Assembly: GCA_965214295.1 (NCBI GenBank)
Contig: OZ243944.1
Coordinates: 1,302,001-1,366,000, forward strand
Source of the DNA: JAJDUF01 sp965214295
Lineage (GTDB): Bacteria; Chloroflexota; UBA11872; UBA12225; JAJDUF01
DNA: 64,000 bases
Reading direction: 5' to 3'
Shown: piece after piece, positions 16,612 to 25,473 of the stretch
Position numbering within the stretch: position 1 is the first letter of the stretch
How the letters are laid out: every line of letters starts with the position of its first letter
Program-made: the position numbers and the translations under genes
The notes under the pieces: generated by a model
Seen by the model: the letters and a program-made list of their open reading frames with translations, nothing else
Database searches by the model: none
What the model was told of the DNA's origin: nothing

Positions 16612-17880
16612 CTAACCCAGCATTGCCAGCAGGGCATCGGTCGTCGCCTGGGCAAAGGCCGGATCGTTGATATTGACATCTAGCTCGTGGACGGGGACAT
16701 CGGGGCGAATGTGCCGTTTGATGGCGTCGAACAGTGCCCGATCCGCTTCCGGCCACCAGAAGGGCTGCGGCCCCTCGTCCGTCACGCTATCCACGATAGA
16801 GATACCTTGCAGGGGCAGGAAGACCTCTACCGGTCCTTGGGCGGCGTTGGCCTTCTCGGCCACGATCTTGCCGAGCTGGGCATTCTCCGCCACGGTCGTT
16901 CGCATCAGCGTCACTTCCGGGTTCCACACGTAGAATTTTCGTGCCGGATCGTCTTTGTATTGGGCGGGGACGGTCGCCTCGTTCCCGAAGTTGACCATGT
17001 CCAGGCAGCCCGGCGCAATCACCTGGGGAATGCCCCGCTCGCCGGCGGCATCCAGGCGGGTCGGGCCGGCGCTGAATACCCCGCCGCACAGCTGATCCGC
17101 CCATTCGGTCGTCGTCACGTCGTAGACACCGGCAATAAAGCCGTCGCGGATCAGCCCTTCCATCGTCTGACCGCCGCTGCCCGTGGCGTGGAACACCAAG
17201 ACCTCGTAGCCGCGCTGCTCGAAGATGGCGCGCGCGGTGTCCACCAGCTCGGTGGTGTTGCCGAACATGCTCGCTGCCAGCAACGGTTTCTCGTCGTCGG
17301 CCGGCTGGTGCATATGCTGGGTAGCCGCTTCGACGGCGCCACAGACGGCGCCGGCGGCGTTGGTCAACACGGCGCGCGAGAGGCGGTTGAGGCCGGCGAT
17401 GTCCACGACCGAATACAGCATGGCCACGTCTTTGGTGCCCACGTAGGGCGCCACGTTGCCCGAGGCGACGGTGGAGGCCAACACCTTCGGTACCCCTACG
17501 GGCAGCGCGCGCATCGCGGCCGACCCGATGGCGGTGCCGGCCGAGCCGCCCAAGCCGACGATGCCGTCGAGCCGATCCTCCCGCCGGAGCCGGGCGGCCA
17601 CGACGGCGGCGCCGCGCGCCATGGAGGCTATCGCCTCCCCACGATCAGCCCGTTCGCGCAAGACTGCCAACGAGGTGCCGCCGGCCTGCGCTACGTCGGC
17701 CGCCCTGACGTCGGGCGCAAACCCCGGCTCGCCGATGACACCGGTATCGACGACGACGGCCCGGTGACCGCGAGCGACGATGACGTCGCGCACGAGCCGG
17801 GCCTCGGCGGCCTTGGTATCGAGGGCCGCGAACAGCGCGATACTGCGTCCGGTGGCAGTGGAGGGCATAGTCTGGTTCAT
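16612..17880 (-). CDS. Tm-1-like ATP-binding protein (UPF0261)
   Basis: A 422-residue protein. ATG 17880 follows GGAGAG, and upstream in-frame starts lack one. Family hallmarks are SIALFAALDTKAAEARLVRD, VDTGVIGEP, IVGLGGSAGTAIGSAAMRAL, VPKVLASTVASGN, FHATGSGGQTMEGLI and CLDMVNFGN. The tomato homologue's N-terminal domain binds tobamovirus replication proteins and ATP. The bacterial function is unknown but the proteins cluster with the TIM-barrel partner encoded downstream. Only family membership is certain here. Confidence 0.88.
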   Translation of the reverse strand: MNQTMPSTATGRSIALFAALDTKAAEARLVRDVIVARGHRAVVVDTGVIGEPGFAPDVRAADVAQAGGTSLAVLRERADRGEAIASMARGAAVVAARLRREDRLDGIVGLGGSAGTAIGSAAMRALPVGVPKVLASTVASGNVAPYVGTKDVAMLYSVVDIAGLNRLSRAVLTNAAGAVCGAVEAATQHMHQPADDEKPLLAASMFGNTTELVDTARAIFEQRGYEVLVFHATGSGGQTMEGLIRDGFIAGVYDVTTTEWADQLCGGVFSAGPTRLDAAGERGIPQVIAPGCLDMVNFGNEATVPAQYKDDPARKFYVWNPEVTLMRTTVAENAQLGKIVAEKANAAQGPVEVFLPLQGISIVDSVTDEGPQPFWWPEADRALFDAIKRHIRPDVPVHELDVNINDPAFAQATTDALLAMLG

Positions 17881-18145
17881 GGCTCTCCGATTGTCCTTTC
17901 GTAGCCGTCTCTTGCCGAGCGGTGTGCCCCAGCATACTGCCCTGGGCAACATCGCACAAGGGGGACGAGTGGCGAGTGATGGCCTTTCCAAAGTCGCCGC
18001 CAAACCGGTCATTCTGAGCGGAGCGCAGAATCTTGGCCATGAGGGAGAGACCCTTCGCTTCGCTCAGAGCCGGCACTGAGCCTGTCGAAGTGGTGACATA
18101 TGGAAAGATCCTGGTGGCGAGTGCGAGTGGTGGTCGGTGGCTGGT

Positions 18146-18220
18146 CTGGGTTGCGGCCTGCGCCGCAATGACGGAGGGCGGCCCCCACCCCCGGCCCCTC
18201 TCCCACGGGGAGAGGGGGGC
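18146..18220. repeat. Family-A and family-D hairpins
   Basis: GGGTTGCGGC-CTGC-GCCGCAATGACGG (18148-18174) is followed by CCCCTCTCCC-ACG-GGGAGAGGGG (about 18195-18218). They sit in the gap between the propeller gene end (18240) and the Tm-1-like gene start (17880). No gene is seen in 17881-18239. Confidence 0.65.
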
Positions 18221-18239
18221 TGCCGGTGCTCGGTGCGGG

Positions 18240-19541
18240 CTACTGGCCACTCGTCAGCTGGCCGACGTCAACGATGTAGAGCTGGCGGTGGCCTTCGTGA
18301 ACCGAGTCGAAGCAAATCTGCGTACCGTCGCGGTTCCAGCGCGGGTGGAGGTCGCAGCGGATTTCGCCGGTAATCTCCGGCGGCGAGTAGAATCGCCCAA
18401 TATCCACCCGCCGATCAGCTACCAAGTCGTACAGGATCAGGGTGCGATACGGCTCGGTCACGGGATAGGTGTCGGTGAGCAGCCAGCGGCCGTCGGGTGA
18501 GTAGCTGCAATGGCCGTCCTCGGTCAGGATACCCTCGCCCAGTACTGTGACTTGGTGGGCGACGCGATCCCGAAACACGAAATAGCGGTCGCCAATGCCC
18601 CGCTGGTGTGCCCAGGCCAAGAGGTGGTCCGGATCGCGCCAATCGAAGTGCGATACCGCGCCGTGCCAGGCCACAATTGCCACCTCGCTGCCATCGGGCC
18701 GGGCCGTCATCATGCGGTGCTGCCGGGGGGCATCGGGGCCGGTCTGCCAACGGTGCAGGAACACGAACCGCCGGTCGTCGGGCGCGAACTGGAGGTGGTT
18801 GAAGCGGTGGACGGCGCCATCGAAGGTCGGGCGGCGCTCCAGGCCGGCCACCTGCGCGAGCGAGAGGATCAGGTGGTGCGCGCCCGTTTCGACGTCGAGC
18901 CAATAGATGCCGTCGTCCGCCGGCTCCGGCGCGTCACGCCAAGGATCAGGCACGCCAGGGTAGCCGTAACCGGGCCGCTGGTGCTGCAAGCGGGCAAAGT
19001 TCAGCGTCACTGCCTGCCGGCCATCGTGGCTGAGGGCGTAGATCGGGCGCGGGAGCGTTCGCACGACCGCCCCGGTCGCCGCGTCCCGCACGACGGCAAC
19101 AAAACGCGCGCCGCCAGCCGACGGATCATCGTCCCAGCCGCGCGCGCTCGGTCGCTCCGGTGCCTCGCCCGGCGCCAAGCGATCATTGTGGATGATCTGA
19201 GGAGTCACCGGCTGCGAGTGCTGGTCGGCGACGTGCCCGGTGGCGTGCGGCACGGGCAGCCAGTGGAGCATCGTACTCTGCTGCCAGCACCAGGCGCGCG
19301 TTCGGCCGAGGGGCCGGAACCGGCCGTCTTCATCCAAGTCAACGACGCCCACGGTGGCACTATCGGCCGCCGTCGGTGGTCGGTCAATGAAGTCCACCTC
19401 CAGACAGAGCAGGAAACGGCCACTCCCGTCCCAGCAGGTCTTGTCGTAGTACCCGAAGAAATGGTGCTGGGGGCCGCGCGTCGCGGCACGGATCGGGAAA
19501 TCGGACTCGCAGCGCGGCAGAGTGGGCGGTACAGCGATCAT
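18240..19541 (-). CDS. WD40/PD40-type beta-propeller protein, oligogalacturonate-lyase-like
   Basis: A 433-residue protein with no signal peptide. Repeated propeller-strand motifs are visible: HHFFGYYDKTCWDGSGRFLL, FNHLQFAPDDRRFVFLHRW, HCSYSPDGRWLLTDTYP, DLHPRWNRDGTQICFDS. Such propellers occur in TolB and in cytoplasmic oligogalacturonate lyase, where His residues bind a metal. Here HFFGYYDK, HFDWRDP and the final HPRWNRDG segment preserve candidate positions. It is divergent from the carbohydrate-related genes that follow at 19774, which suggests sugar metabolism. Substrate is unknown. ATG 19541 is chosen because conserved sequence starts shortly after. Confidence 0.65.
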   Translation of the reverse strand: MIAVPPTLPRCESDFPIRAATRGPQHHFFGYYDKTCWDGSGRFLLCLEVDFIDRPPTAADSATVGVVDLDEDGRFRPLGRTRAWCWQQSTMLHWLPVPHATGHVADQHSQPVTPQIIHNDRLAPGEAPERPSARGWDDDPSAGGARFVAVVRDAATGAVVRTLPRPIYALSHDGRQAVTLNFARLQHQRPGYGYPGVPDPWRDAPEPADDGIYWLDVETGAHHLILSLAQVAGLERRPTFDGAVHRFNHLQFAPDDRRFVFLHRWQTGPDAPRQHRMMTARPDGSEVAIVAWHGAVSHFDWRDPDHLLAWAHQRGIGDRYFVFRDRVAHQVTVLGEGILTEDGHCSYSPDGRWLLTDTYPVTEPYRTLILYDLVADRRVDIGRFYSPPEITGEIRCDLHPRWNRDGTQICFDSVHEGHRQLYIVDVGQLTSGQ

Positions 19542-19773
19542 TGGTCGTGTGTGCTCCTCGTCAATGCGTGGGCGTCGCTCGCCGCGGCGCCGCACTGTTT
19601 GCCACCGGACGGTCGTTATTGTGCTGCCGAGGGCCGGGCCGGGGCAAGCCGGAGGAGCCACGGCATAGCCGCGCGGCAACGGCGGAACACCTGCTACCTG
19701 CTACCATCAGACGGTTCAGCATGTCGCGGCGCGCGGCGCGAAACGGTGGTGGGCAGAGGCAGGGTATTGGGCA

Positions 19774-20673
19774 ATGGGTATGGAGAGTCGGGGCCTCTAT
19801 CGTGATGTGCAGGGGCAGACGCTCTGCGACGTTGGCTTGCGCCATCGAGACGGGCGACGCTTGGCCGTCATCAAGGTCCGCACCGCCGGTCATACCCACA
19901 CCGGCATCGCCAGTTGTGTAATCGTTGGCGATGGGACCGAATTCGTACTGGCGGAGGCCTCGTGGGACTGCCGCGAGTGGCAATGGTGGCAGGATCACGG
20001 CTATGGGGACGAGATGCGTCCGCGGTTCGTACCGGCAACGTCAGGCTACGAGGAGCTACCGGATGGCGTGCGTATCAGCAGCGCCTATACGTGCGATGGG
20101 ATCGAGACGGTCCAGGAGTGGTGGTTTCGCCCGCAAGAGCGCGACGACGTGCTCACCTATGACTGCCGCCAGACGATCACCAATCGCTTGCCCGCCGTGC
20201 TGACCGACTATGGCCAGTTTTTCGCCTGCTACACTGAGCCGAATAGAGGCAAGAGTCAGTTCTATTGGGCGCAGGACGGACAGCTCAAGACGTTTCGCAG
20301 CCTTGGCGGCCGGCACTTGGATGCGTATATCGTCGCGCCAGGGTCGGCGTTCGAGCGGTCCGGCGTCATTCCCCATGCGCCACGTGGTCGCGGCCGGGTG
20401 GCCGCTACCTGGCACCGGCTGGTGCTCGTCGGGCATCCCACCGCGCAGGGATGGCGCCACATCGTGCTCACCGAGCCGGCAACGACGGCTGCGCTCGCCT
20501 CCGGGGGGGACGGTCTGGCGATGGACTACATCGGCTATCCGGGCAAAAGCACCTTTGAGGTGGACGAGACGTTCGCGCTGCACGTGCGGCACCACTTGGC
20601 CAAGCTGCCGGAGCCGCTTGACCGCGATCTGTTGGAGGCGCTGTGGCAGGATTTCGCTGCCGGTCTCGCGTAG
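19774..20673 (+). CDS. Hypothetical protein in carbohydrate locus
   Basis: A 299-residue protein, apparently cytoplasmic and beta-rich, with many Trp and Tyr residues (WDCREWQWWQDHGYGDEMRP, SAYTCDGIETVQEWWFRP, DYGQFFACYTEPN). The aromatic-rich beta pattern resembles carbohydrate-active or carbohydrate-binding folds, but I do not recognise the family. Two start codons (19774, 19780) are possible. It is followed 103 bases later, across a family-D repeat, by a glycoside-hydrolase-like gene on the same strand. Confidence 0.6.
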   Translation: MGMESRGLYRDVQGQTLCDVGLRHRDGRRLAVIKVRTAGHTHTGIASCVIVGDGTEFVLAEASWDCREWQWWQDHGYGDEMRPRFVPATSGYEELPDGVRISSAYTCDGIETVQEWWFRPQERDDVLTYDCRQTITNRLPAVLTDYGQFFACYTEPNRGKSQFYWAQDGQLKTFRSLGGRHLDAYIVAPGSAFERSGVIPHAPRGRGRVAATWHRLVLVGHPTAQGWRHIVLTEPATTAALASGGDGLAMDYIGYPGKSTFEVDETFALHVRHHLAKLPEPLDRDLLEALWQDFAAGLA

Positions 20674-20687
20674 GCACGGGCGTACCT

Positions 20688-20720
20688 ACCCCCAACCCCC
20701 TCCCTAAAGGGAAGGGGCTA
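20688..20720. repeat. Family-D hairpin repeat
   Basis: CCCCCTCCCTAAAGGGAAGGGG, an imperfect inverted repeat between two same-strand genes, comparable to the copies at 2016 and 2840. Confidence 0.5.
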
Positions 20721-20776
20721 CAGGCCATCGTGTCGACTGCCTACCGGATAGGCAATGAGCCGCTTGAGGAGTAGGA

Positions 20777-22174
20777 ATGTCTGCGGATACGAGCCTGGCC
20801 GATCCCGACCTGCACCTGTTTCTGGCGGACGACGAGATCGACTCAATGGTCGGTGTCACGCGCCTCATCAACCAGTTGCGCCGCGATACACCGGAGCCGG
20901 TCCTGCCGGCCGATCAGCCTTGGGAATGGCACCACATCCAGGCCAGCAAGGTGCTTCACGACCCCGTGGACGACCGCTACAAGTGCTGGTATCTGGCCGC
21001 GATCAATGGCCGGCCGTGGCCCGCGAGCCGTGGCAACTGCCTGGCGATCTCGCGCGACGGGATCGAGTGGGAGAAGCCGGACTACGGCGTCGTGCGTCTG
21101 CCCGATGGTACTCCGACCAACGTCATCCAAGTGCCGCACGAGACCGGCGCGCGGCTGCTCATGCCCTACCTCGATGTCCCCGGCGCTGAAGAGCGCTTTG
21201 TCGCCACGCTCTACCAGAGCACCGGGCGCACTGCCCGGACCTACGATCCGCCTGAGCTGGAGCAGCGCGGCCGAGCCAGCGGGATTCATCGTGCGGTCTC
21301 GCCCGACGGGATCCACTGGACGGTGAGCGACCGGCCGGTGGTGTGGGCCGGCGACCGTAACGCCACAGCCTACGACCCGGTTGACCAACGCTGGCTGCTC
21401 ACTACCCGCCGGCCCAGCGCCCAAGGGGTTATGCGCCAGCGCGACCTCGCACTCTGGACGAGCACCGACTTCCGTACTTGGACGACGGCAGCCTGGCTCC
21501 TCCGGACCGATGAACACGACCGCCCTAACACCGAGTTCTACGGCATGCTCCCCGTCCGCTACGGCGCGGGGTTCATCGGCTTCTTGGAGGTCTACCACCG
21601 GGCCGTCGAGCGCCTGGACACGCAGCTGTGCTGGAGCGGCGACGGTGTGCATTGGCAACGGGTGGGGCACCGCGATCCGGTGCTGGCGCGTGGTGGGGAG
21701 GGCGATTGGGATTCCCACTGGGTTTACGTCACCAACAACGATCCGGAGCCGGTTGGCGACCGACTGCGCTTCTGGTACGGTGGCGCCGGCACCCATCATG
21801 GATCGAAGGGCAAGCATCGGCGCGCGATGGGCCTGGCCTCGATCCGCCGCGACGGATTTGTCTCGATTGAAGGGCGAATGGACCCCGGCTACCTGCTCAC
21901 TGCCGCGCTGGATGCGACGGTTCCACGACGGCTGACGATCAATGTGGATGCCGAAACCGGGGATACTCGGGTAGCGGTGCTTACCCCGGATGGCAGTGTG
22001 GTCGAGGGGTTCGGCGCCGATGACTGCCGACTGTCCGCAGACGACGGCGTGGCCGTGGCCGTGAGCTGGCGTGGGGGCGACGTCGTGCCGGCGCAGACCG
22101 GTGGCGAGGTACACTTACAGTTCCACCTCCGCAACTCCAGCCTCTATGCGTATCGCTGGTCCCTGGCCAGCTAG
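20777..22174 (+). CDS. GH32/GH43/GH68-clan-like five-bladed beta-propeller protein
   Basis: A 465-residue cytoplasmic protein with GAGGAG before the start. Blade-like motifs recur: EWHHIQASKVLHDPVDDRYK, WYLAAINGRPWPASRG, GIHRAVSPDGIHWTVSDRP, NTEFYGMLPVRYGAGFIGF, WSGDGVHWQRVG, RLRFWYGGAGTHHG. This is the pattern of glycoside hydrolase family 32-type proteins and of related uncharacterised sucrose/fructan-like hydrolases. The classical N-terminal WMNDPNG nucleophile motif is absent, so catalysis or substrate may differ. The next gene is a sugar-binding LacI-type sensor 18 bases away, consistent with an operon. Confidence 0.65.
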   Translation: MSADTSLADPDLHLFLADDEIDSMVGVTRLINQLRRDTPEPVLPADQPWEWHHIQASKVLHDPVDDRYKCWYLAAINGRPWPASRGNCLAISRDGIEWEKPDYGVVRLPDGTPTNVIQVPHETGARLLMPYLDVPGAEERFVATLYQSTGRTARTYDPPELEQRGRASGIHRAVSPDGIHWTVSDRPVVWAGDRNATAYDPVDQRWLLTTRRPSAQGVMRQRDLALWTSTDFRTWTTAAWLLRTDEHDRPNTEFYGMLPVRYGAGFIGFLEVYHRAVERLDTQLCWSGDGVHWQRVGHRDPVLARGGEGDWDSHWVYVTNNDPEPVGDRLRFWYGGAGTHHGSKGKHRRAMGLASIRRDGFVSIEGRMDPGYLLTAALDATVPRRLTINVDAETGDTRVAVLTPDGSVVEGFGADDCRLSADDGVAVAVSWRGGDVVPAQTGGEVHLQFHLRNSSLYAYRWSLAS

Positions 22175-22192
22175 GGAGGACAAGTAGCTTCG

Positions 22193-23023
22193 ATGACACA
22201 TATTGGCGTATTCCGCCGCGATGACTTCGATCCTGGAGCCTACGTCGTAGCACTGTTCCAGGCCCAAGCGGCGCTGGCCGGCACCGCGCACCGGCTCTCG
22301 CTGCACACCTTTCCGGCCGGCGGCTTGGCGGCGGTCGCCGAGGCGGCGACGGATGTTGACGCGCTGCTCACCTTTGGTCCGGAGGGTGCCGACCAGGACT
22401 ACTTGCGCGGCGCTGCACGGCCCGCGGTCGTGTGCGAGCGGATCGTCGAGGGTTGCAGCTACATTGCTCCCGACAACCACGATATCGGCCGCACCGCCGC
22501 GCAACACCTGCTCTTGCTCGGACACACCGAGCTAGCGGTCGGGCTGCCGGGATCGCGGGGTGCCCTCAGCGCCTACCATGCCTTCCGGGCGCGGGGCTTC
22601 CTCGAGACCGCGTTGGCGGCCGGGCAGCAGGTGGCCGGAGACAACATGCTCTTCGCGGCCCAGTCCGTTGCCGGGGGCCGCGATATCGCGCAGGCGCTCC
22701 TGGAGCGGGATCACCTCGTACCGGCGCTCTATATCCAGAACCTATCGCAACTGATGGGCGTGCTGCCGGTCTTCCGTGCGGCCGGGGTGCGGATTCCTGG
22801 GGACATTTCTCTGGTAGGCACCTCGTTTGTCCAGTTGAATGCACCTGAGGCGGCGGCCTACATGGATCCGCCGATCACCACCGTGACCTTTGCCAAGGAA
22901 GAGATGGGTCGCCGCGGCGTGGAGTATCTCTTGGCGGACGTAGACGGGACGACCTCATCGCCCCTCACCACTCTGCTACCGGGCATCCTGGTCGAGCGCG
23001 CTTCGACGGCGCCGGCGGAGTAA
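22193..23023 (+). CDS. LacI-family effector-binding domain without a helix-turn-helix
   Basis: A 276-residue protein that begins directly with the sugar-binding periplasmic-binding-protein fold (MTHIGVFRRDDFDPGAYVV). Typical LacI/PurR landmarks follow: PDNHDIGRTAAQHLLLLGH, YHAFRARGFLETAL, VPALYIQNLSQLMGVL, RIPGDISLVGTSF, ITTVTFAKEEMGRRGVEYLL. The ~60-residue N-terminal DNA-binding domain is missing, and nothing upstream in any frame encodes one. It has no signal peptide, so it is a cytoplasmic sensor. It may sequester sugar, partner another regulator, or be a truncated repressor. It follows the glycosidase-like gene by 18 bases. Confidence 0.75.
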   Translation: MTHIGVFRRDDFDPGAYVVALFQAQAALAGTAHRLSLHTFPAGGLAAVAEAATDVDALLTFGPEGADQDYLRGAARPAVVCERIVEGCSYIAPDNHDIGRTAAQHLLLLGHTELAVGLPGSRGALSAYHAFRARGFLETALAAGQQVAGDNMLFAAQSVAGGRDIAQALLERDHLVPALYIQNLSQLMGVLPVFRAAGVRIPGDISLVGTSFVQLNAPEAAAYMDPPITTVTFAKEEMGRRGVEYLLADVDGTTSSPLTTLLPGILVERASTAPAE

Positions 23024-23048
23024 AGGGGCCAGGTTGCGTGGGGGGAGG

Positions 23049-23774
23049 TCAGTGCTCGTCCATCTCGGCTTCTCCGGTATCCGGGGAATTGCGCTGCACT
23101 CTCAACTCCTCTGCAGCCAAGGATGCAACGAACTCCGAGCGATCCATCTTGAGCACAAGCTCTGGAAGCTCTGCGGGTGCTTCCGCTAGGAGGGTTTGGA
23201 TTGGCTCGCGAACATACTTCCGCAAGAATTGACTGAGTGGCCGACCAGCCTGATTATTAAGATAGTCCCAAGCGTCGTCGCCCACATAGACTGCGCCATT
23301 TCGATCAAGGAACGCTCGTCGGAGCTCCGTGAGCTTGGGATTTGGCGTCGGGTCTAGGACGAGTAGAACGGGCGTATAGCCACTGGCCCTGCAATCTGCC
23401 GGGAAGTCTAGCTCTTCTTGCCAACGACCCTGACCTGAAGCAGCGATTGTCACTCGTAGCTTGATCTCAAATGCCTTATTGCCCTTCAGACAGTCTACTT
23501 GTCGTCCCCGGCCTGTTCCTTTCCTAAGCACCGGGCTTCTCCGAGCACTTGCCGGCGCGCCACCGATAGCTGCGGCGATGATGGGTTCGAATACGTAACC
23601 GGTCTCTTGCGCTGCCCTATTGTCGATGTCGAATACCCACTTTCTCCAGAAAAGGAAAGCTGTTAAGGCTTTGGGTATCAAGCTGCCGTACTGCAGAAGA
23701 CCACGGGGGCCTACTTGGTCAATAGTAGGAACAGGTTGGGTCTGGAGTATCCGCTCGTACTTCAGCCGGCTTTT
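23049..23774 (-). pseudogene. ApaLI-like restriction endonuclease, C-terminal part (frameshifted)
   Basis: This frame carries the catalytic half of a type II restriction enzyme. RLKYERILQTQPVPTIDQVG continues as SLIPKALTAFLFWRKWVFDI, then GRQVDCLKGN and AFEIKLR, an appropriately spaced D-x(n)-E-x-K active site. The frame is open back to the T4 run at 23771-23774 (A4 on the coding strand), where the N-terminal part (23762-24070) ends prematurely. Restoring one A would join HCTK to SRLKYER. The identification as ApaLI-like (GTGCAC-cutting) is from memory of the family. Base composition is lower in GC than the surroundings, consistent with transfer. Confidence 0.65.
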
Positions 23775-24070
23775 GTGCAGTGCTGCCAGACAGGAAAATA
23801 GGTGTCGACATTAGGTTCGAGGGTGACAAGACGCTCGAATAGTGCTAGGAAATCCTGGCCGGGTAGCCGCAGACTGCTCAACGGCTCTGAGCCGAAAAAC
23901 TGAGCAAGCCTCTCCCGGAACTCGGGAAATTGCTCAAGCAGCCCAAGGTCTTTGGCGATAGTGCCAACGAGATAAGTGCAGACACTGTCGTCCAGCGCCA
24001 CCCCCTGTCGGCCACCGCCTAACGCACGAGCCTTTTCCACAATGCCCCGCTGTGCCTGCGTCAGACTCAT
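23762..24070 (-). pseudogene. ApaLI-like restriction endonuclease, N-terminal part
   Basis: A 102-residue reading frame that begins at ATG 24070, overlapping the methyltransferase TGA as ATGA, and runs SLTQAQRGIVEKARALGGG ... DTYFPVWQHCTK before a frame error in A4 sends it to a stop. The continuation is in the neighbouring frame (23049-23774). On its own it lacks the catalytic residues. The whole gene would encode about 340 residues. A contraction in a short homopolymer could be real inactivation, phase variation or a sequencing artefact. Confidence 0.6.
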
Positions 24071-24360
24071 AGTAGGGCCAGCTGTCGCGTTACTTGCTGT
24101 CGAGGTACGAAGGTCGAGAGGACTCTGCCGGTCACTCTTCCGAGGGCCGGACTCATCCCCTGCGATAGTGTTGGCACAAAACTTAGCAGTTTCCCTGGCG
24201 AGTTTGTCTGCTTTGCCACCTGAAGGTCCTTGCGTAAAGAACGCGCGATACCAAAGGCAAGGCGAGGGGGTACTGCGTCGCCAATGAGCCGCCCCCGCTC
24301 AGTAATCGTGCCGGTGAACAGAAAGTCGTCCGGGAAAGTCTGCAACCGGGCACACTCCCT
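24067..24360 (-). pseudogene. C-terminal motif IX-X segment of the cytosine-5 methyltransferase, beyond an amber codon
   Basis: Directly after the TAG at 24361-24363 the same frame continues RECARLQTFPDDFLFTGT and GRLIGDAVPPRLAFGIA. These are the end of the target-recognition region and conserved motif X of 5-methylcytosine methyltransferases. The frame then ends in a TGA that overlaps the restriction-gene ATG (24067-24070). This 4-base overlap shows the original gene ended here and that TAG 24361 is a secondary interruption. There is no start codon or Shine-Dalgarno of its own, so independent translation is unlikely. Confidence 0.75.
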
Positions 24361-25338
24361 CTAGGTGAGATTACGGTGCTCGATAGGATGGAGAAACTCG
24401 GAGCGAGCGCCCCTGGTGATGGCTTTTGACGGCTCGTCCCCGCGGAGTCGTAGGATACCCACCGGTGCTCCGCCGCGACGCTCGGTCGGGGTGCCATCCA
24501 TGACTCGTCGAAATGCACGCCGACGGTAACTATCGTGCCACAAGCGTTTTGGCAAGTCACGCATCCTTTGCCCCGGCCTCAGCGCGTGCGCGCGTTCCAG
24601 GTCAAGCCCATCTAAGGGACGATAGACATGGTCTTCAGGACACCCAGGTGCCTCGGCCAACGGACGAGGCAGGTTCACTAGCGCTTCCAGCACAGTCGGG
24701 GCGAAGGGCAAGTGCTGCCCGGCAAGGTGTGCTCCCGGCGCACCGTAGGCCGAGTGGGTCGGTTGTGGAAAGGATGGCTCCCATCCGAGACCACCGATCG
24801 CGATCACTCGCTTGCGGTGCTGTGGTACGCCATAGTTCGCAGCGTTTACCTTGCACAGATGAATGCGATAACCGACCGCAATGAGCGGCGTGAGTAGCTC
24901 CAAGACACGATCGCCATTTTCGGCTGTCAGGAACCCTTCGACATTCTCGAACACGAAAGCGGCCGGGCGGAATCCGGCGACAAGCTCTGCAAAACGGCTC
25001 ACTAGGCTGTTGCGTTGATCGCCAGGCTTGCGCTGTCCACTGGAGGAAAAGCCTTGGCACGGTGGGCCACCGACGAATACGGTTGCTGCCGGGAGAGCCA
25101 AGTCCCAACTGAGGTCTCTACGGATGGCGTGGTTGCCTACGTTCATTCTGTATGTTCGGACCGCTGTAGCGTGTTTGTCCACCGCGAGGACTATCTCAAA
25201 ACCGGCCTGGGTAAAACCCAGCGAGAGACCGCCACCGCCACAGAAAAGATCAACAACCGTGATGTGGAAACGACACGTGCCCTTCAGCCCCCTTAGCGTA
25301 TGTGGACATGGTACCCCACTGCTCTTGCGGCTGCACAT
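24361..25338 (-). CDS. DNA (cytosine-5-)-methyltransferase, truncated before motif X
   Basis: The modification subunit of the restriction-modification pair. Motif I VVDLFCGGGGLSLGF, motif IV GGPPCQGFSSSGQ with catalytic Cys, motif VI FVFENVEGF and motif VIII QHRKRVIAIGG are all intact. The frame reads HPIEHRNLT and then TAG. The homologous sequence resumes in frame at the next codon (24067-24360). Without motif X, which helps bind S-adenosylmethionine, the truncated protein should be inactive. The start is uncertain: ATG 25338 is used, but the frame is open to 25431 and conserved sequence begins only near 25275. The GC content is lower than that of the neighbours. Confidence 0.85.
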   Translation of the reverse strand: MCSRKSSGVPCPHTLRGLKGTCRFHITVVDLFCGGGGLSLGFTQAGFEIVLAVDKHATAVRTYRMNVGNHAIRRDLSWDLALPAATVFVGGPPCQGFSSSGQRKPGDQRNSLVSRFAELVAGFRPAAFVFENVEGFLTAENGDRVLELLTPLIAVGYRIHLCKVNAANYGVPQHRKRVIAIGGLGWEPSFPQPTHSAYGAPGAHLAGQHLPFAPTVLEALVNLPRPLAEAPGCPEDHVYRPLDGLDLERAHALRPGQRMRDLPKRLWHDSYRRRAFRRVMDGTPTERRGGAPVGILRLRGDEPSKAITRGARSEFLHPIEHRNLT

Positions 25339-25473
25339 GACGATGGCGCTCGGCCTTGGCGAGGCGGTACACTGATAGTAGGTGGGTGCGTCGGTGGTGG
25401 GGGTTATGGCTCTGCGCCGCTGTGCCGGCACCTGAGCAAGACGACGCTTGCAGCGTGAGCGAGTGTTCCCCTA

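Noticed and set aside
18510..19805. A long plus-strand open frame antisense to the beta-propeller gene
   Set aside because: The minus-strand frame has clear propeller motifs and a plausible start. The antisense frame is Arg/Gly/Ala-rich without motifs and reflects GC-driven lack of stops.
20843..22114. A 423-codon minus-strand frame opposite the glycoside-hydrolase-like gene
   Set aside because: No motif or start signal is seen and the composition is that of an antisense shadow. The plus-strand gene explains the sequence.
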